A stretch of 64,000 bases of DNA from positions 38,879 to 102,878 of the forward strand of contig JAHCBA010000023.1 in assembly GCA_019634625.1 (NCBI GenBank), written 5' to 3'. The notes under the pieces were generated by a model. It saw only the letters and a list, made by a program, of their open reading frames with translations, was not told where the DNA came from and ran no database searches. The translations under genes and the position numbers were made by a program. Positions within the stretch are counted from its first letter, which is position 1, and each line of letters opens with the position of its first letter. Source of the DNA: Verrucomicrobiia bacterium. Lineage in GTDB: Bacteria; Verrucomicrobiota; Verrucomicrobiia; Limisphaerales; CAIMTB01. Positions 18,733-28,787 of this stretch are shown in pieces.

Positions 18733-19878
18733 CTACCGGAAGAACTCCCTGGCCCGCTCGAAGAACGACTTTGCCTGCGGGTAGCTGTTGTTGTCGCACA
18801 GCGCCGCGAACTCCTCGATCTTGGCCCGCTGGGCCGAGGTCAGATGCGTCGGCACCTCCACCGCCACCCGCACCATCAGGTCCCCGTGCCCGAATCCCTG
18901 CAGGTTCTTGACCCCCTTCCCCTTCAATCGAAACTGCGTCCCGGGCTGCGTTCCCGCCGAAATCCGGATCGACGCCCGCCCGTTCAGGGTCGGCACCTCG
19001 ACATCCCCCCCCAATGCCGCCTGGGCGAAGCTGATCGGCACCTCGCAGTGCAGATCGTCGCCGTCCCGCTCGAAAATCTCGTGCTCCCGCACATGAAGCA
19101 CCACATACAGATCGCCCGATGGCCCGCCCCGCAACCCGCCCTCCCCGTTCCCCATCGACCGCAATCGCGTCCCCGTGTCCACCCCCGCCGGAATGCGGAT
19201 GGTGATCTTCGAGGTCTTCTCCCGGCGCCCCGTCCCCCGGCAGCTCCGGCACGGCTTCTCGACGATCCGCCCCGCGCCCTCGCACCGCGGACACGTCTGC
19301 GCAAGGCTGAAGATCCCCCGCGACGTCACCACCTGCCCCCGGCCCCCGCAGGTCGCACATACCTTCAACGACGACCCCGGTTCGGCACCGCGTCCGTGGC
19401 AGTGGTCGCAACTCTCCGGCCGCGTCAACGTCAGCTCCTTCTCCACCCCCAGCACCGCCTCCTCCAAGGTGATCTGCAGGTCGTACCGGAGATCCGCGCC
19501 CCGCGCCGGGGCCGTGGGATCCGCGGATCGTGCCTCCCCGAAAAGTTCGCTGAAGATCCCGCCCCCGCCGCTTCCAAAAACCTCGCGGAAGATCTCGAAC
19601 GGATCGTGAAATCCACCCCCGCCCCCGCGCCCGGCTCCCGCCCGCGACCGCGGATCGAACGCCTGGTGCCCGTATTCGTCGTAGGCCGCCCGCTTCTGCG
19701 GGTCCGACAACGCCTCGTAGGCCTCGCCCAGCTCCTTGAACCGCTCCTCCGCCGCCTTGTCCCCGGGGTTCTTGTCCGGATGAAACTTCACCGCCAGCTT
19801 GCGGTACGACTTCTTGATCTCCTCCGCCGACGCGCCCTTCGACACGCCCAGCACCTCGTAGTAATCGCGCTTGGCCAT
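18733..19878 (-). CDS. dnaJ: Chaperone DnaJ
   Basis: A 381-aa Hsp40 co-chaperone stimulating DnaK ATPase. The J domain (1-70) has the HPD motif at residues 33-35, followed by a Gly/Phe-rich linker containing GAGRGGGGG. Four CxxCxGxG zinc repeats are present ([32 protein letters not shown]), then the C-terminal substrate-binding domains. It starts three bases after grpE; dnaK is not in this window. Confidence 0.97.
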   Translation of the reverse strand: MAKRDYYEVLGVSKGASAEEIKKSYRKLAVKFHPDKNPGDKAAEERFKELGEAYEALSDPQKRAAYDEYGHQAFDPRSRAGAGRGGGGGFHDPFEIFREVFGSGGGGIFSELFGEARSADPTAPARGADLRYDLQITLEEAVLGVEKELTLTRPESCDHCHGRGAEPGSSLKVCATCGGRGQVVTSRGIFSLAQTCPRCEGAGRIVEKPCRSCRGTGRREKTSKITIRIPAGVDTGTRLRSMGNGEGGLRGGPSGDLYVVLHVREHEIFERDGDDLHCEVPISFAQAALGGDVEVPTLNGRASIRISAGTQPGTQFRLKGKGVKNLQGFGHGDLMVRVAVEVPTHLTSAQRAKIEEFAALCDNNSYPQAKSFFERAREFFR

Positions 19879-19881
19879 GGC

Positions 19882-20523
19882 TCAGCCCTGGAGCGAACGG
19901 GCCACCACCACCGAGGCCGGCCGCAACAACCTCTGATGCAGCCGGTATCCCTTCCGCAACTGCCGCACCACCTGGCCGTCCGGCACCCCGTCGGTCTCCT
20001 CCTGCGACACCGCTTCGTGCCAGGTCGGATCGAACGTCTGCCCCACGGCATCGATCTCCTCCAACCCCGACTCCCGCAACACGCCCCGCAACTGGCTCAA
20101 CACCATCTCCACCCCGGTCTTCAAGCCGTCCACCGCCCCCTCCTGCGCCGTGTTCACTGCCGCCAGCGCCATGTCCAGGTTGTCCAACGCAGGCATCAGC
20201 TTCTCCAGCAATCCCTGGTTGGCGAATTGCACCGCCTCCACCCGCTCGCGGGCCGAGCGCTTCCGGAAATTCTCCAGGTCCGCCACCGTCCGCAAATAGC
20301 GGTCCCTGAACGTGTCCGCCTCCCCCGCCTTGCGGCGCAACACCTCCAGATCCTCAAGCTCCCCTACCCCTTCCCCCTCCACCGTCACCCGCACCTCCAC
20401 GGGTTCGACGGGTTCGACGGGTTCGACGGGTTCGACGGGTTCGGTCTGCACCTTCGGCTCCACCCCCGACTCCGCCGCTCCGGCGGCGTCCAGGGGCGCT
20501 GGGTCCATGGTCCTCTCGCTCAT
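19882..20523 (-). CDS. grpE: Nucleotide exchange factor GrpE
   Basis: A 213-aa GrpE that releases ADP from DnaK. The start at 20523 (MSERTMDP) is chosen over further-upstream starts that would include non-conserved residues. An acidic N-terminal tail contains a PVE tripeptide tract encoded by a 9-base tandem repeat. The coiled-coil region has FRDRYLRTVADLENFRKR, and the C-terminal beta domain has GYRLHQRLLRPASVVVA. It heads the grpE-dnaJ-rsmE unit. Confidence 0.95.
   Translation of the reverse strand: MSERTMDPAPLDAAGAAESGVEPKVQTEPVEPVEPVEPVEPVEVRVTVEGEGVGELEDLEVLRRKAGEADTFRDRYLRTVADLENFRKRSARERVEAVQFANQGLLEKLMPALDNLDMALAAVNTAQEGAVDGLKTGVEMVLSQLRGVLRESGLEEIDAVGQTFDPTWHEAVSQEETDGVPDGQVVRQLRKGYRLHQRLLRPASVVVARSLQG
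20401..20443 (-). repeat. 9-bp microsatellite inside grpE
   Basis: Nearly five head-to-tail copies of GGGTTCGAC (plus-strand reading) encode Pro-Val-Glu repeats in the GrpE tail. Units are three codons, so copy-number change keeps the frame. Confidence 0.9.
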
Positions 20524-20621
20524 GCCAAACATTCCAAAACGCACAGGACCGGAAGAGTGACACACCCCCTCCCCCCGTGGCAACCCGCGCCTCGTCCCCA
20601 CTCCATCCCGTCAGAACTTTG

Positions 20622-20993
20622 TCACGCACCCTCCTGACCCTGTCCCTGCCCCAATGCCGGTTTCCGCGTGGTGATGAGGATGGCATTGCGGGGGGCCGGA
20701 CACACGTCATGGCAGATGCCACACCCCGTGCATGTCTCCGCCACAATTTTTGGCAGGCCCTCGCCCAACTCGATCGCGCCCGCCACCGGGCAACGCTCGT
20801 AGCACACGGTGCAATAGCCGTCGGTGTACGCCAGACAGAACCGCCCCTGGATCACCGCCACTCGATCCGTCCGTACCCAGGGCGGTATCGCGACCCCGTC
20901 ACCGGCCAATCCGCCAGGCCCCTTCACCAGCCCGCCCCCCGCCTTCAGGGGCTTGAACAGGCTCCTTATCAACGCCCGACGCGAAAGGCTCAT
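20622..20993 (-). CDS. 4Fe-4S ferredoxin-type protein (NapF-like)
   Basis: A 123-aa protein with two iron-sulfur cysteine clusters: an irregular FCLAYTDGYCTVCYERCP, and a canonical CTGCGICHDVCP. An N-terminal basic segment SLSRRALIRSLFKPL is typical of NapF/ferredoxin-type accessory proteins. The ATG at 20993 is preferred over a GTG at 20999. It probably passes electrons to a partner enzyme not in this window. It begins six bases after the PEP-CTERM gene stop. Confidence 0.8.
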   Translation of the reverse strand: MSLSRRALIRSLFKPLKAGGGLVKGPGGLAGDGVAIPPWVRTDRVAVIQGRFCLAYTDGYCTVCYERCPVAGAIELGEGLPKIVAETCTGCGICHDVCPAPRNAILITTRKPALGQGQGQEGA

Positions 20994-20999
20994 GTCCAC

Positions 21000-21755
21000 T
21001 CACCCGACCGCACGCCCGTTACCCGCTCGACCGGCCCGCACGCGGCGCCACCCGCCGTACCCCGCCAGCGCCAACCCCGCCATCCAACCCATCGCCCCCG
21101 GTTCCGGAACCGCCGCACCCACCAGCAGGTTGTCCACCGTGACGTAATGCCCGGTAAACAGCTCGTTCGGATTCACGATCAGCGAGGTGAACGTCTCCGT
21201 CCCTTCCGCCACAAAGCCCACAAACCGCTGGGACGCCGTCGTCTGGCTGTTCACCGAAATCGACGTTCCGTCGCTCAACGTGAGCGTGATGGACCCCGTC
21301 CCCCGCGGGTCGCCCGCCTCGTCGGTCAGAAAGAAATCCCCGCCAATGGCCGTCACGTTGCCGCTGGTGAAGGTGATCCGGATGCCCGTGAAATCGACCA
21401 GCGTGCCAAGGGCCCGCGTTCCCGCGATCTCGTCGCCTTCCGGCGTCTCCCGCGCGGTGACCCAGAGCTGATTCTGGGTCGTCAGCTCGAACGGCTCCTC
21501 CTCAACGGTGTAGGTGAACCATCCGCCCGGCCCCACAAACGGCACCGCGAAGTCGTCATCCGCCTCCGCCGGCAGCAATCCACGGGCCACCCCCTGGAAC
21601 GTCTCCTCGTAGTAACCCGGCTGCACCAGGCCCAGAAACGCGTCCCGTTCCGTGATCACCACCGCCGCCGTCGCCCCAGCCGCCGCCGCCAGGCAACCCG
21701 CCACCGCACCCGCTCCGAACCAACCGGCATTCCGTCGCTGTCTGATGCTTCTCAT
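21000..21755 (-). CDS. PEP-CTERM sorted exported protein
   Basis: A 251-aa protein with an N-terminal signal segment (AGAVAGCLAAAAGATAA) and a C-terminal sorting signal consisting of VPEPG, a hydrophobic helix and a basic tail (GGWRRVRAGR). This is recognised by the exosortase system that anchors or releases proteins with exopolysaccharide. The mature region is beta-rich, contains a TLSDGTSISV-type stretch and has no recognised catalytic domain. Confidence 0.88.
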   Translation of the reverse strand: MRSIRQRRNAGWFGAGAVAGCLAAAAGATAAVVITERDAFLGLVQPGYYEETFQGVARGLLPAEADDDFAVPFVGPGGWFTYTVEEEPFELTTQNQLWVTARETPEGDEIAGTRALGTLVDFTGIRITFTSGNVTAIGGDFFLTDEAGDPRGTGSITLTLSDGTSISVNSQTTASQRFVGFVAEGTETFTSLIVNPNELFTGHYVTVDNLLVGAAVPEPGAMGWMAGLALAGYGGWRRVRAGRAGNGRAVG

Positions 21756-22034
21756 GGTAGGCAAAACCGAGGCCCCAAAACCGCTCCCACGCCGGACCTC
21801 TCGTCAGGTCCCGGGTCAGGTCGCGGCCATCGAGGCTTCATGGGGATAGGAGTTGAGTTAGGAATTCAATTCGGACTCCGTGGAGGAAAGGGTGTTTCCC
21901 CCCGGAAGGAAAGCACGAAGCGGCACCCACCCCATGTGCCCCTTCACCGCAAAAACATGGACATCCCGCCCCCGAATCGTGCGATTCTTGCCCGCAGCCC
22001 AATGGCTCTCCAGATCCCAAGAACCATCGTTCCC
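21756..22034. other. Divergent intergenic region
   Basis: This 279-base gap lies between the minus-strand PEP-CTERM gene and the plus-strand Gfo/Idh gene. It has somewhat lower GC near 21840-21880 but no promoter, repeat or RNA structure that I can call with confidence. Confidence 0.4.
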
Positions 22035-23363
22035 ATGAAACGCCGCAACTTCCTCGCCTCCACCGCCACCTTCGGCGCCGGCTGCCTGATCCTCCCCAAA
22101 CTCAGCCTCTTCGGCGCCAACGCCCCCAGTAACCGCCTCAACATCGCCCTCATCGGTGTCTGGGGTCGCGCCCTCGCCCACTACAAGGCCATCGAAAACG
22201 AAAACATCGTCGCCCTCTGCGACATCAACGAACACCACCTCGCCAACGCCGCCAAACGCTTCACCGGCGCCAAAACCTACGTGGACTGGCGCCGCTGCCT
22301 CGACCAGAAGGACATCGATGCCGTGATCTGCAGCACCGCCGATCATCACCACGCCTTCGTCTCCAACTGGGCCCTCAACCGCGGCCAGCATGTCTATTGC
22401 GAAAAACCCCTCGCCAACAGCGTCGAGGAGGCCCGGGTGGTCCGCGCCAATTATCTCAAGAACCGTCATCGCCTCGCCACCCAGGTCGGCACCCAGCGCC
22501 ACGAATACGAAAACTTCAACCGCGTCCGCGAACTCGTCCTCGATGGCGCCATCGGCGAACTCCAGGAGGTCAGCGCCTGGGGCAACCGCCAGCTCCCCCG
22601 CGACGGATACCTCCCCCCGTCCGGCAGTCCCCCACCCCACCTCCATTGGGATCTCTGGCTCGGCCCCGCCGGCGATCGCCCCTACAACCCAGGCTACTTC
22701 TCCGGCGGGCCCGGCATGAACTGCCTCCAGTGGAACATGTACTGGGACTTCGGCACCGGGCAGGTCGGCGATATGGGCGCCCATACCATGGACCTCGCCT
22801 GGAATGCCATCGATGCCGGCCTCCCCACCACCGCCGAGGCCACCGGCGATCCCTACCACCCCGAGGTCAGTCCCGTCCGCCTCGAAATGCACTTCCAAAA
22901 CCCCGCCAACGACTGGCGCCCCCCCATCAAGGTCTCCTGGTATCAGGGCGGCGCCATGCCCGCCTCCCCCGCCCCCTGGGTGGACCTCAACCGCATCGGC
23001 CACGGCGCCCTCTTCGAAGGCACCCAGGGCGCCCTCGTCGCCGAGTTCAACGCCCGCCTCCTCATCCCCCTCGGCAATGCCGCCGACCTCACCTACTACC
23101 GTCCCCGCACCCCCGACCGCCTCATCCCGCCCATGGGCAACTTCCAGACCCAATGGATCAATGCCTGCAAAGGCAACCTCAAGACATCCTGCAATTTCGA
23201 CTACAACGGCACCATGACCGAGCAGATGATGCTCGGCCTCGTCGCCCATCGCGTCGGCAAGAAACTCGAGTACGACGGCGAACGCGGCCGCGTCACCAAC
23301 GTCCCCGAGGCCAATCAGTACCTCAGCCGCCAATACCGCCCCGGCTGGACCCTCGACGGCTGA
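22035..23363 (+). CDS. Gfo/Idh/MocA oxidoreductase with Tat signal
   Basis: A 442-aa NAD(P)-dependent sugar-type dehydrogenase. The ATG at 22035 is set by the twin-arginine-like leader KRRNFLASTATFGAG, implying folded export to the periplasm. The Rossmann part has LNIALIGVWGRALAHY, the family motif CEKPLA follows HHHAFVSNWAL, and the C-terminal domain contains GDMGAHTMDLAWNA. Verrucomicrobia and Planctomycetes carry many such exported paralogues, often in sugar breakdown. Substrate is unknown. The neighbouring lactonase-like gene converges on it, which fits a carbohydrate role. Confidence 0.9.
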   Translation: MKRRNFLASTATFGAGCLILPKLSLFGANAPSNRLNIALIGVWGRALAHYKAIENENIVALCDINEHHLANAAKRFTGAKTYVDWRRCLDQKDIDAVICSTADHHHAFVSNWALNRGQHVYCEKPLANSVEEARVVRANYLKNRHRLATQVGTQRHEYENFNRVRELVLDGAIGELQEVSAWGNRQLPRDGYLPPSGSPPPHLHWDLWLGPAGDRPYNPGYFSGGPGMNCLQWNMYWDFGTGQVGDMGAHTMDLAWNAIDAGLPTTAEATGDPYHPEVSPVRLEMHFQNPANDWRPPIKVSWYQGGAMPASPAPWVDLNRIGHGALFEGTQGALVAEFNARLLIPLGNAADLTYYRPRTPDRLIPPMGNFQTQWINACKGNLKTSCNFDYNGTMTEQMMLGLVAHRVGKKLEYDGERGRVTNVPEANQYLSRQYRPGWTLDG

Positions 23364-23382
23364 AACCCGGCCCGCATCCCCG

Positions 23383-24264
23383 TCAGCCCTCACCCCCGCC
23401 CGCCGCGACCCCTCCCCCGTCCGGCGGCCCCCCCCGCGACGCAAGCCCGTACACCCGGGCTGCGTTCCCCCCGAACAGCGCCGCCCGCTGGCGACCGTCC
23501 CAGGTCGCCACGAATTCCTCCACCACCTCCACCACCCGCTCGTACCCCGCCGCCAGCAGACACACCGGCCAGTCGCTCCCGAACATCAGCCGCTCCGGCC
23601 CAAACGCCTCGGCCACCACGTCCAGATACGGCCGGAGTTCCCCCGGACGCCACGTTCGAGGGTCCGCCTCGGTGACCAGCCCGCTCACCTTGCAGCTCAC
23701 GTTGGTGTGCCGCCCCAACTCCCGCATCTGCGAGGCCCACGGCTCCATCGTCCCCTCCCGGATGCAAGGCTTCGCCGCATGGTCCAGAACGAACGCCTGC
23801 TCCGGCAACCGCCCCACCAGCTCAAGGGCCGCCGGCAATTGCCGCGGATAAATCAGGATCTCATACACCAGGCCCCGCTCCCGCAACCCGCTCACCCCGC
23901 GCACGAAATCCTCCCCCACCAGAAACCGGTCGTCCGGCTCGTCCTGCGCCACGTGCCGCACCCCCACCCAGCGCGGATGCCGCCCCAGCCGCTCCAGTTC
24001 CTCCCCCACCCGTTCGCTCCGCAAATCCACCCAGCCCACCACCCCGAGAATCCGCGGGTCGGCCTCCGCCAACCCCAGCAGCCATTCCGATTCCTCCACC
24101 GACTGACGCGCCTGCACCGCGATGGATCCATCGAAACCCAGGGGTCCCTGCACCGCCGCCAGATCCGACGGCAACCAGTCGCGTTCCAGCGCCGAACCGG
24201 CGGCAATCCACGGATACTCCACCGCGTCGTACCGCCAGAAATGCTGGTGCGCATCGATCTTCAT
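23383..24264 (-). CDS. Amidohydrolase-2 family lactonase (fuconolactonase-like)
   Basis: A 293-aa metal-dependent hydrolase of the COG3618 type (L-fuconolactonase and related lactonases). The ATG at 24264 begins directly at the conserved MKIDAHQHFW strand with the HxH metal site. Other family motifs are YPWIA, FVLDHAAKP (third His) and MFGSDWPVCLL (catalytic Asp). These enzymes hydrolyse sugar lactones in oxidative fucose or rhamnose pathways. Location next to a Gfo/Idh dehydrogenase supports a sugar oxidation role, but the exact lactone is unknown. Confidence 0.85.
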   Translation of the reverse strand: MKIDAHQHFWRYDAVEYPWIAAGSALERDWLPSDLAAVQGPLGFDGSIAVQARQSVEESEWLLGLAEADPRILGVVGWVDLRSERVGEELERLGRHPRWVGVRHVAQDEPDDRFLVGEDFVRGVSGLRERGLVYEILIYPRQLPAALELVGRLPEQAFVLDHAAKPCIREGTMEPWASQMRELGRHTNVSCKVSGLVTEADPRTWRPGELRPYLDVVAEAFGPERLMFGSDWPVCLLAAGYERVVEVVEEFVATWDGRQRAALFGGNAARVYGLASRGGPPDGGGVAAGGGEG

Positions 24265-24369
24265 CGCCGCCAAGAATGCGCCCCCCACCCGAATCCGAAA
24301 TCGAAATCGCCCCCCCATCTCTCTCCGTTCGGAGGGCCGAACTCCGCAAGGCCAGGCCCGCCAGAACCC

Positions 24370-24774
24370 CTACCCCATCAGCCCCGCGCAGGGAGGCTCC
24401 ATCGTCCCCGGAATGACATACTCCTGCACCACCCGCCCCCCGATAAGATGCTCGTCCACGATCCTGTCCAGCACCTCGGAGGTGCACGAGTGGTACCAGA
24501 CCCCCTCCGGATACACGACCGCCACCGGTCCATGACTGCAGATCCGCAGACACCCGGCCTTGGTCCGTTGCAGCACGCCTCCCCCGGCCCTGTTCCCGAT
24601 CGCTTTCAGCCGGCCCTTCAGATGCTCCCACGCCGCCTGACCCACCGATCGGTCACAGCACTTCGCTTCCGCCGGATCGACACACAGGAAGATGTGGCGC
24701 CCCGCCCGCCCCGCCCCCACGGCACACGCCGCACGACGAAGCTGCTCCTCCCCTTCCGGATCCAGTTGGCTCAT
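24370..24774 (-). CDS. Thioredoxin-like 2Fe-2S ferredoxin
   Basis: A 134-aa protein of the thioredoxin-fold 2Fe-2S ferredoxin type, with [16 protein letters not shown] (first cysteines) and the second pair in [11 protein letters not shown], followed by [11 protein letters not shown]. The ATG at 24774 is chosen to begin near the domain. It is an electron carrier whose partner is unknown. It is divergent from the O-antigen ligase-like gene, with 144 bases between them. Confidence 0.85.
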   Translation of the reverse strand: MSQLDPEGEEQLRRAACAVGAGRAGRHIFLCVDPAEAKCCDRSVGQAAWEHLKGRLKAIGNRAGGGVLQRTKAGCLRICSHGPVAVVYPEGVWYHSCTSEVLDRIVDEHLIGGRVVQEYVIPGTMEPPCAGLMG

Positions 24775-24918
24775 CCCGCTCGTGCTCTCCACCCCGCCGA
24801 TCCGACCTGATCCGCCCGTCCCCGCGCAAGGCGCGACACGGGGAAGCCCCGATGAACGGTGCATTCCCCCATCTCCGCCATTGGACCCATTCGCCGACTC
24901 TGCCAAAGTCGATTTCCG

Positions 24919-26358
24919 ATGCCCGTGGAGGCCCATCGCACAACTCCTTCCCGCACCCCACGGGCCCCCAACCCCGCCCCCGCGCCGAAATCGGGATGGC
25001 GTGAACTCTTCCGGACCGCCCCGTTCACCAACGCCGCCGTCGTGCTGGCCATCGTCATCGGCTTCTTTCACGGGTGGTTGAAACTCAAGATCCGGCACCC
25101 GGTCGCCACCTTCCTCTTCGACCTGCCGCTGCTGGCGGCGCTGGCGATGGCCTTCAGCCGGCTGCCCTCCGCCGCCGCCTGGTTCCCGCCCGGCCGCGCC
25201 AGCCAGGCCATGAAGTGCTTCTACGGCGTCATCGCCGTCTGGTTCGCCCTCTCCATGGTCCTGCCCCATGGAGCCCCGTTCCTGGTCGCGCTCGCCGCCG
25301 TCCGCGGCTGGGTCTTCGCCACCCTGATGTTCGGGCTCGGCTATCACATCGTGGGTTCCCACCGCCAGCTCCACGGATACTTCCTCCTCATCATCCTCCT
25401 GTCGGCCATCACCAGCCTCTATGCCACCCGCCAGACCCTCGAAGAGGTCGAGGCCATGCGCGCCCTCGACCCCTACTTCGAACTGATGACCCGCGGGCAA
25501 GGCTACGTGGACGAGGACGGTCGCCACGTCCTGCGGCGCTTCTCGACCTTCATCTCTTCCGGCGCCTTCGGCGGAACCATGGCCGTCAGCCTCCTGTTCC
25601 TGTCCGCCCTCCTCACGGACCGGTCGGTCGGCCGCCTCGAAAAACTGCTCCTCGTCGGCCTCGCCCTCGTGATCGGCTGGGGCATGGCACTCAGTGGCGC
25701 CCGCAGCGCCGTGCTCGCCCTCGGCCTCGGCCTGCTCGTGATCGCCTGGCACCGCCGCCTCAGCCTGGGAATGCTCTGGTTGGGCGGCGCCTTCACCGCC
25801 GGCCTCCTCCTGGCCGTCCAGGCCACCGAGGGGGGCGTCCTCCATCGCCTCGCAACCCTCGACCTCGATGCCATCTGGGGCCGCTTCTACGTCGTCTGGG
25901 CCCCCGGGCTCCGGTACCTCCTCGAAAGCGGCCTCCTCGGCGGCGGCCTCGGCAAAGCCGGTGTCGGCTACCCCATGTCCCTCGCCCACTACCTCGGACC
26001 GTTCGAGGTCTGGGGCGTGGACGGCGACCTCGGCAAGACCATGGCCGAAATGGGCATCGTCGGCGTTGGCGTGGTCGCCTGGTTGCTCATCGCCGGACTC
26101 CTCGACGGCACCCGCATCCTCCTCCGCCGCCGGCTCGACCGCGTCGGAACCCTCGCCCTCGGGGCCGTCTGCGCCTTCCTCATCGCCGCCATCACCTTCC
26201 CCATCGGCTCACCCTTCATCGGCATCCCCCTCGGCGTGCTCACCTGGTTCTTCCTCGGCGCCGTCATCCGCCTCGACCAGTTGGAACCGACCGGGAACCC
26301 CCATGCCGCCCCATCCGCCCCCTCCCCACCCCCTCCCAAGCGCTTCCTCTACCGCTGA
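24919..26358 (+). CDS. O-antigen ligase-like membrane protein
   Basis: A 479-aa polytopic membrane protein with about ten to twelve hydrophobic segments, a large periplasmic loop near the middle and the pattern [18 protein letters not shown]. This is typical of the Wzy/WaaL (O-antigen polymerase/ligase) superfamily, in which Arg residues in loops bind lipid-linked glycans. The start at 24919 precedes a basic, Pro-rich cytoplasmic tail before the first helix. It ends with a Pro-rich tail. Polymerisation or transfer of a surface glycan is the likely role. Confidence 0.75.
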   Translation: MPVEAHRTTPSRTPRAPNPAPAPKSGWRELFRTAPFTNAAVVLAIVIGFFHGWLKLKIRHPVATFLFDLPLLAALAMAFSRLPSAAAWFPPGRASQAMKCFYGVIAVWFALSMVLPHGAPFLVALAAVRGWVFATLMFGLGYHIVGSHRQLHGYFLLIILLSAITSLYATRQTLEEVEAMRALDPYFELMTRGQGYVDEDGRHVLRRFSTFISSGAFGGTMAVSLLFLSALLTDRSVGRLEKLLLVGLALVIGWGMALSGARSAVLALGLGLLVIAWHRRLSLGMLWLGGAFTAGLLLAVQATEGGVLHRLATLDLDAIWGRFYVVWAPGLRYLLESGLLGGGLGKAGVGYPMSLAHYLGPFEVWGVDGDLGKTMAEMGIVGVGVVAWLLIAGLLDGTRILLRRRLDRVGTLALGAVCAFLIAAITFPIGSPFIGIPLGVLTWFFLGAVIRLDQLEPTGNPHAAPSAPSPPPPKRFLYR

Positions 26359-26373
26359 TCCCCCGATATCCGC

Positions 26374-26427
26374 CCGATCCGCCCGATCCGTCCGATCCGT
26401 CCGATCCGTCCGATCCGTCCGATCCGT
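26374..26427. repeat. 9-bp microsatellite CCGATCCGT
   Basis: Six head-to-tail copies of a nine-base unit (first CCGATCCGC, then CCGATCCGT) plus degenerate flanking units, in the gap before the sulfatase-SGNH gene. Confidence 0.9.
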
Positions 26428-26501
26428 CCCATCCGCTCCCCCTCCCCATCGTCGACAACCCGGGGTTGAGCCGGTCCCCACAGCCCCGATAGGCTGACCC
26501 C

Positions 26502-28673
26502 ATGCGACGCCTGATCTTCCTGCTGCTCGCCACCGGCACCCTGTCGCTTCCCGGCGCCACCCAGCCGCCCAACATCCTCTTCATCTTCTCCGATGATCAC
26601 GCCCTCCAGGCGATCGGCGCCTATGGCTCGAAGATCAACCAGACCCCACACCTCGACCGACTCGCCCGTGAGGGCATGGTCTTTCACCACTCCTTCTGCG
26701 CCAACTCGATCTGCGGACCGTCCCGCGCATCGGTCCTCACCGGCAAGCACAGCCATGTCAACGGATTCCGCCGCAATGGCGATCGGTTCGAGGGTTCCCA
26801 GTGGACCTTCCCCAAGGCCCTTCAGCAGGCCGGCTACCAGACTGCCCTCGTGGGCAAATGGCACCTCACCAGCAACCCCACCGGCTTCGATCACTGGGAA
26901 ATCCTCCCCGGCCAGGGCAGCTACTACAACCCGGACTTCATCCAGATGGACGGCAGCCGCAAACGCTACGAAGGCTACGTCTCGGATCTGGTCACCGACC
27001 AGGCCATCGGGTGGCTCCAGCAACGCGACCCCTCCCGCCCGTTCCTCCTCATGGCCCAGCACAAGGCCCCCCATCGCGATTGGTCCCCCCACCCGCGCCA
27101 CTTCGGCCGCTACCCCCACGGCAGCATCCCCGAACCGGACACCCTCTTCGACGATTACTCGGGACGCTCGGCCCTCCTCAAGGAACAGGAAATGACCATC
27201 GCCCGGCACTTCTACTGGGGCCACGACATGAAGTTCCACGGCGAAAACCTCTTCCCCAACCATTTCCTCAGCGGCCTCCCCATGGGCGAGTATGCCCGCA
27301 TGACCCCGGCCCAGAAGGCCGCCTGGGACGCCCATTACGGCCCCGAAAACCAGGCCTTCATCGACCGCATGCAGGCCAGCACCCTCAGCGATGCCGAAAT
27401 CACCCGCTGGAAATACCAACGCTACCTCCACGACTACCTCGGCAGTGTCCAGGCGGTCGATGACAGCGTCGGACGTCTCCTCGATCACCTCGACCGCACC
27501 GGCCTCCGCGACAACACCATCGTCATCTATTCCTCCGATCAGGGCTTCTACCTCGGGGAACATGGCTGGTACGACAAACGCTGGATGTTCGAGGAGTCCC
27601 TCCGCATGCCCTTCCTCATCCGCTGGCCCGGCCGCATCCAGCCCGGCACCGAATCCCGAGCCCTCATCCAGAACATCGACTACGCCCCCACCTTCCTCGA
27701 AGCCGCAGGCCTCCCCGTCCCGCAGGAAGTCCAGGGGCGCAGCCTCCTCCCGGTCCTCCTCAACCAGGGTCGCCCTCCCGCCGACTGGCGGGATGCCATC
27801 TACTACGCCTACTACGAAAACGCCGCCGTCCATGAAGTGCCCGTCCACGACGGCATCCGCACCGACCGCTTCAAGACGTTCTTCCTCCCCCGCACCCGCG
27901 AATGGCAGCTCTTCGACCTCGAGCGGGATCCCCAGGAACTGCGCAGCCTCCATGCCGACCCCGAATACGCGCCCATCCTCGCCGCCCTCCAACAGCGCAC
28001 CGCCGACCTCCGCCGCTTCTACGCCGTCAATTCCGCCGTCATCCCCGCCACCCGCGCCGACGAACCCTGGTGGCGCAAACGCGACCAGGAAAAGCGCGAG
28101 GCAACCCGCGCCGCCAGTCCCGAACTGGTCTTCATCGGCGACTCCATCACCCAGGGCTGGGAAACCGCCGGACGCGAGGTGTGGAATGAGTTCTACGCCT
28201 CCCGCAAGGCCCTCAATCTCGGCTTCAGCGGCGACCGCACCGAACACGTGATCTGGCGCCTCACCCACAACCCGGTCGCCCCCCATCGCCCCAAGGCCGC
28301 CGTGGTCATGATCGGCACCAACAACACCGGCCACTTCATGCAGGATCCCGATGACGTCACCGCCGGCGTCCAGCGCATCCTCGAACTCCTCGCCCAACAA
28401 TCCCCCGATACCCGCGTCCTCCTGCTCGGCATCTTCCCCCGTGGCGCCTCCCCCTGGGATCCCGGCCGCATCAACAATCTCGGCATCAATCAGCGCCTCC
28501 GCCGCCTCGCCGATGGCGATCGGGTCCGCTACCTCGACCTCGCACCCGCCTTCCTCGAATCCGATGGCACCCTCTCCCGCGAGGTCATGCCCGATGCCCT
28601 CCATCTCAGCACCGAAGGCTACCGCCGCTGGGCCAACGCCCTCGAACCCGCCCTGCGCCAACTGGGTCTCTGA
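26502..28673 (+). CDS. Sulfatase fused to SGNH hydrolase
   Basis: A 723-aa exported two-domain enzyme with a signal peptide (MRRLIFLLLATGTLSLPGA). Residues about 22-520 are a type I sulfatase: metal-binding DD at 31-32, formylglycine motif CGPSR with Cys71, VGKWHL and IVIYSSDQGFYLGEHGW. Residues about 535-720 are an SGNH/GDSL hydrolase with FIGDSITQGW (Ser near 548), GFSGDRTEHV, GTNN and the catalytic DALHLS. The pair suggests desulfation and deacetylation of the same sulfated, acetylated polysaccharide, which is inference. Cys71 requires activation by a formylglycine enzyme or anaerobic maturase. Confidence 0.92.
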   Translation: MRRLIFLLLATGTLSLPGATQPPNILFIFSDDHALQAIGAYGSKINQTPHLDRLAREGMVFHHSFCANSICGPSRASVLTGKHSHVNGFRRNGDRFEGSQWTFPKALQQAGYQTALVGKWHLTSNPTGFDHWEILPGQGSYYNPDFIQMDGSRKRYEGYVSDLVTDQAIGWLQQRDPSRPFLLMAQHKAPHRDWSPHPRHFGRYPHGSIPEPDTLFDDYSGRSALLKEQEMTIARHFYWGHDMKFHGENLFPNHFLSGLPMGEYARMTPAQKAAWDAHYGPENQAFIDRMQASTLSDAEITRWKYQRYLHDYLGSVQAVDDSVGRLLDHLDRTGLRDNTIVIYSSDQGFYLGEHGWYDKRWMFEESLRMPFLIRWPGRIQPGTESRALIQNIDYAPTFLEAAGLPVPQEVQGRSLLPVLLNQGRPPADWRDAIYYAYYENAAVHEVPVHDGIRTDRFKTFFLPRTREWQLFDLERDPQELRSLHADPEYAPILAALQQRTADLRRFYAVNSAVIPATRADEPWWRKRDQEKREATRAASPELVFIGDSITQGWETAGREVWNEFYASRKALNLGFSGDRTEHVIWRLTHNPVAPHRPKAAVVMIGTNNTGHFMQDPDDVTAGVQRILELLAQQSPDTRVLLLGIFPRGASPWDPGRINNLGINQRLRRLADGDRVRYLDLAPAFLESDGTLSREVMPDALHLSTEGYRRWANALEPALRQLGL

Positions 28674-28787
28674 TCCCTCGACGCGTTCCACGCCGCCTTC
28701 GATGTCCAGCCCGGCGACCCCATGGGGCGCGCCCCCGAAGACCGCGCCCGCATCGGGTGAACCCCGGCCGGCGACGCCCCCAACGCC

